Shown: positions 63,943 through 64,000 of the stretch, in pieces | Layout: every line of letters begins with the position of its first letter | How positions within the stretch are numbered: position 1 is the first letter of the stretch | Source: Bacillota bacterium | GTDB lineage: Bacteria > Bacillota > Clostridia > TANB77 > CAG-465 | Reading direction: 5' to 3' | Assembly: GCA_023460515.1 (NCBI GenBank) | Contig: JAEWPS010000059.1 | Span: forward strand, 7,404 to 71,403 | DNA length: 64,000 bases | Made by a program: the position numbers and the translations under genes | The notes under the pieces: generated by a model | The model's database searches: none | The model's input: only the letters and a program-made list of their open reading frames with translations | Told to the model about the DNA's origin: nothing

Positions 63943-64000
63943 ATGAAAAAAAGTGGTATATCGCTAATAGTTTTAGTTATAACAATAATAGTTGTAATTA
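63943..64000 (+). CDS. Prepilin-like protein, N-terminal fragment
   Basis: The first 19 codons are MKKSGISLIVLVITIIVVI, cut by the window end. A short basic start, Gly, then a hydrophobic helix matches type IV prepilin N-termini; the usual Glu at position +5 is replaced by Leu/Val, as in some pilin-like proteins of Clostridia. GGGGGA lies eight bases before the ATG. Only the leader is visible. Confidence 0.6.
   Translation, partial: MKKSGISLIVLVITIIVVI

Overview
The window is AT-rich DNA from an endospore-forming, low-GC Gram-positive bacterium, most likely a member of the Clostridia. The evidence is the set of spore genes (bofA-like, sleB, ypeB, sipL, yunB, spoVAC/AD/AE, coat-type proteins), many TTG starts preceded by strong AGGAGG-type ribosome binding sites, near-consensus TTGACA-17-TATAAT promoters, and a PadR, Bce-type and MreB repertoire typical of Firmicutes. 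I cannot name the genus.

Layout. 1-1.8 kb: the tail of a MurL-like epimerase and a MurD2-like ligase, which together suggest the alternative L-Glu route to peptidoglycan D-Glu. 1.8-2.6 kb: a candidate small RNA and an orphan gene of unusual composition. 2.9-6.4 kb: a PhoB/WalR-PhoR type two-component system, a TatD hydrolase and a DUF4358 protein. 6.4-11.1 kb: spore genes (BofA, SleB-YpeB, SipL, YunB). 11.2-16.5 kb: small accessory genes (ASCH, HD, Imm5-like, XRE plus membrane partner, two orphans). 16.56-22.45 kb: a genomic island lodged in the 3' end of rpsI, carrying two HEPN-motif proteins and a complete type II CBASS operon (Cap15-type membrane effector, CD-NTase, Cap2 E2-E1 enzyme, Cap3 JAMM protease). 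It is bounded by a 14-bp direct repeat that copies the rpsI stop-codon region and contains three sets of a TTACTTG..TATTACGTA repeat, but has no integrase gene. 22.4-23.4 kb: rplM-rpsI on the minus strand. 23.5-31.6 kb: an HD-EAL fusion, an alpha-glucan phosphorylase, a radical SAM protein, the spoVA operon with two coat-like genes, and mreB. 31.8-43 kb: assorted housekeeping genes (PF06541 protein, HD protein, DUF1003, flavodoxin, CorA, PcrA) and a cell-wall cluster (alpha/beta hydrolase, membrane-anchored MurF, Ddl). 43.1-49.5 kb: a PadR regulator and two ABC-2 type exporters, one with a CPBP protease domain fused to the permease. 49.6-56.8 kb: mini-RNase III, a complete BceRSAB-type antimicrobial peptide module, and a holin-like/amidase pair. 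56.8-64 kb: a 40-residue orphan gene, MscS, tRNA-Lys(CTT), an FAD protein, an NMN adenylyltransferase-like gene behind a structured leader, glyA, topA, and the start of a prepilin-like gene.

The most interesting object is the rpsI island: two defence-type cassettes placed in tandem, each preceded by the same repeat set, with the outer ends rebuilding the rpsI stop codon and its terminator. This looks like a compact, integrase-less, trans-mobilised defence element. Secondary leads are the small RNA candidate at 1785-1923, a hairpin that may carry a distant ribosome binding site to the mreB start, a possible attenuator in front of the NMN adenylyltransferase-like gene, and the MurD2/MurL pair. 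All functional statements come from reading motifs by eye; no database search was run.
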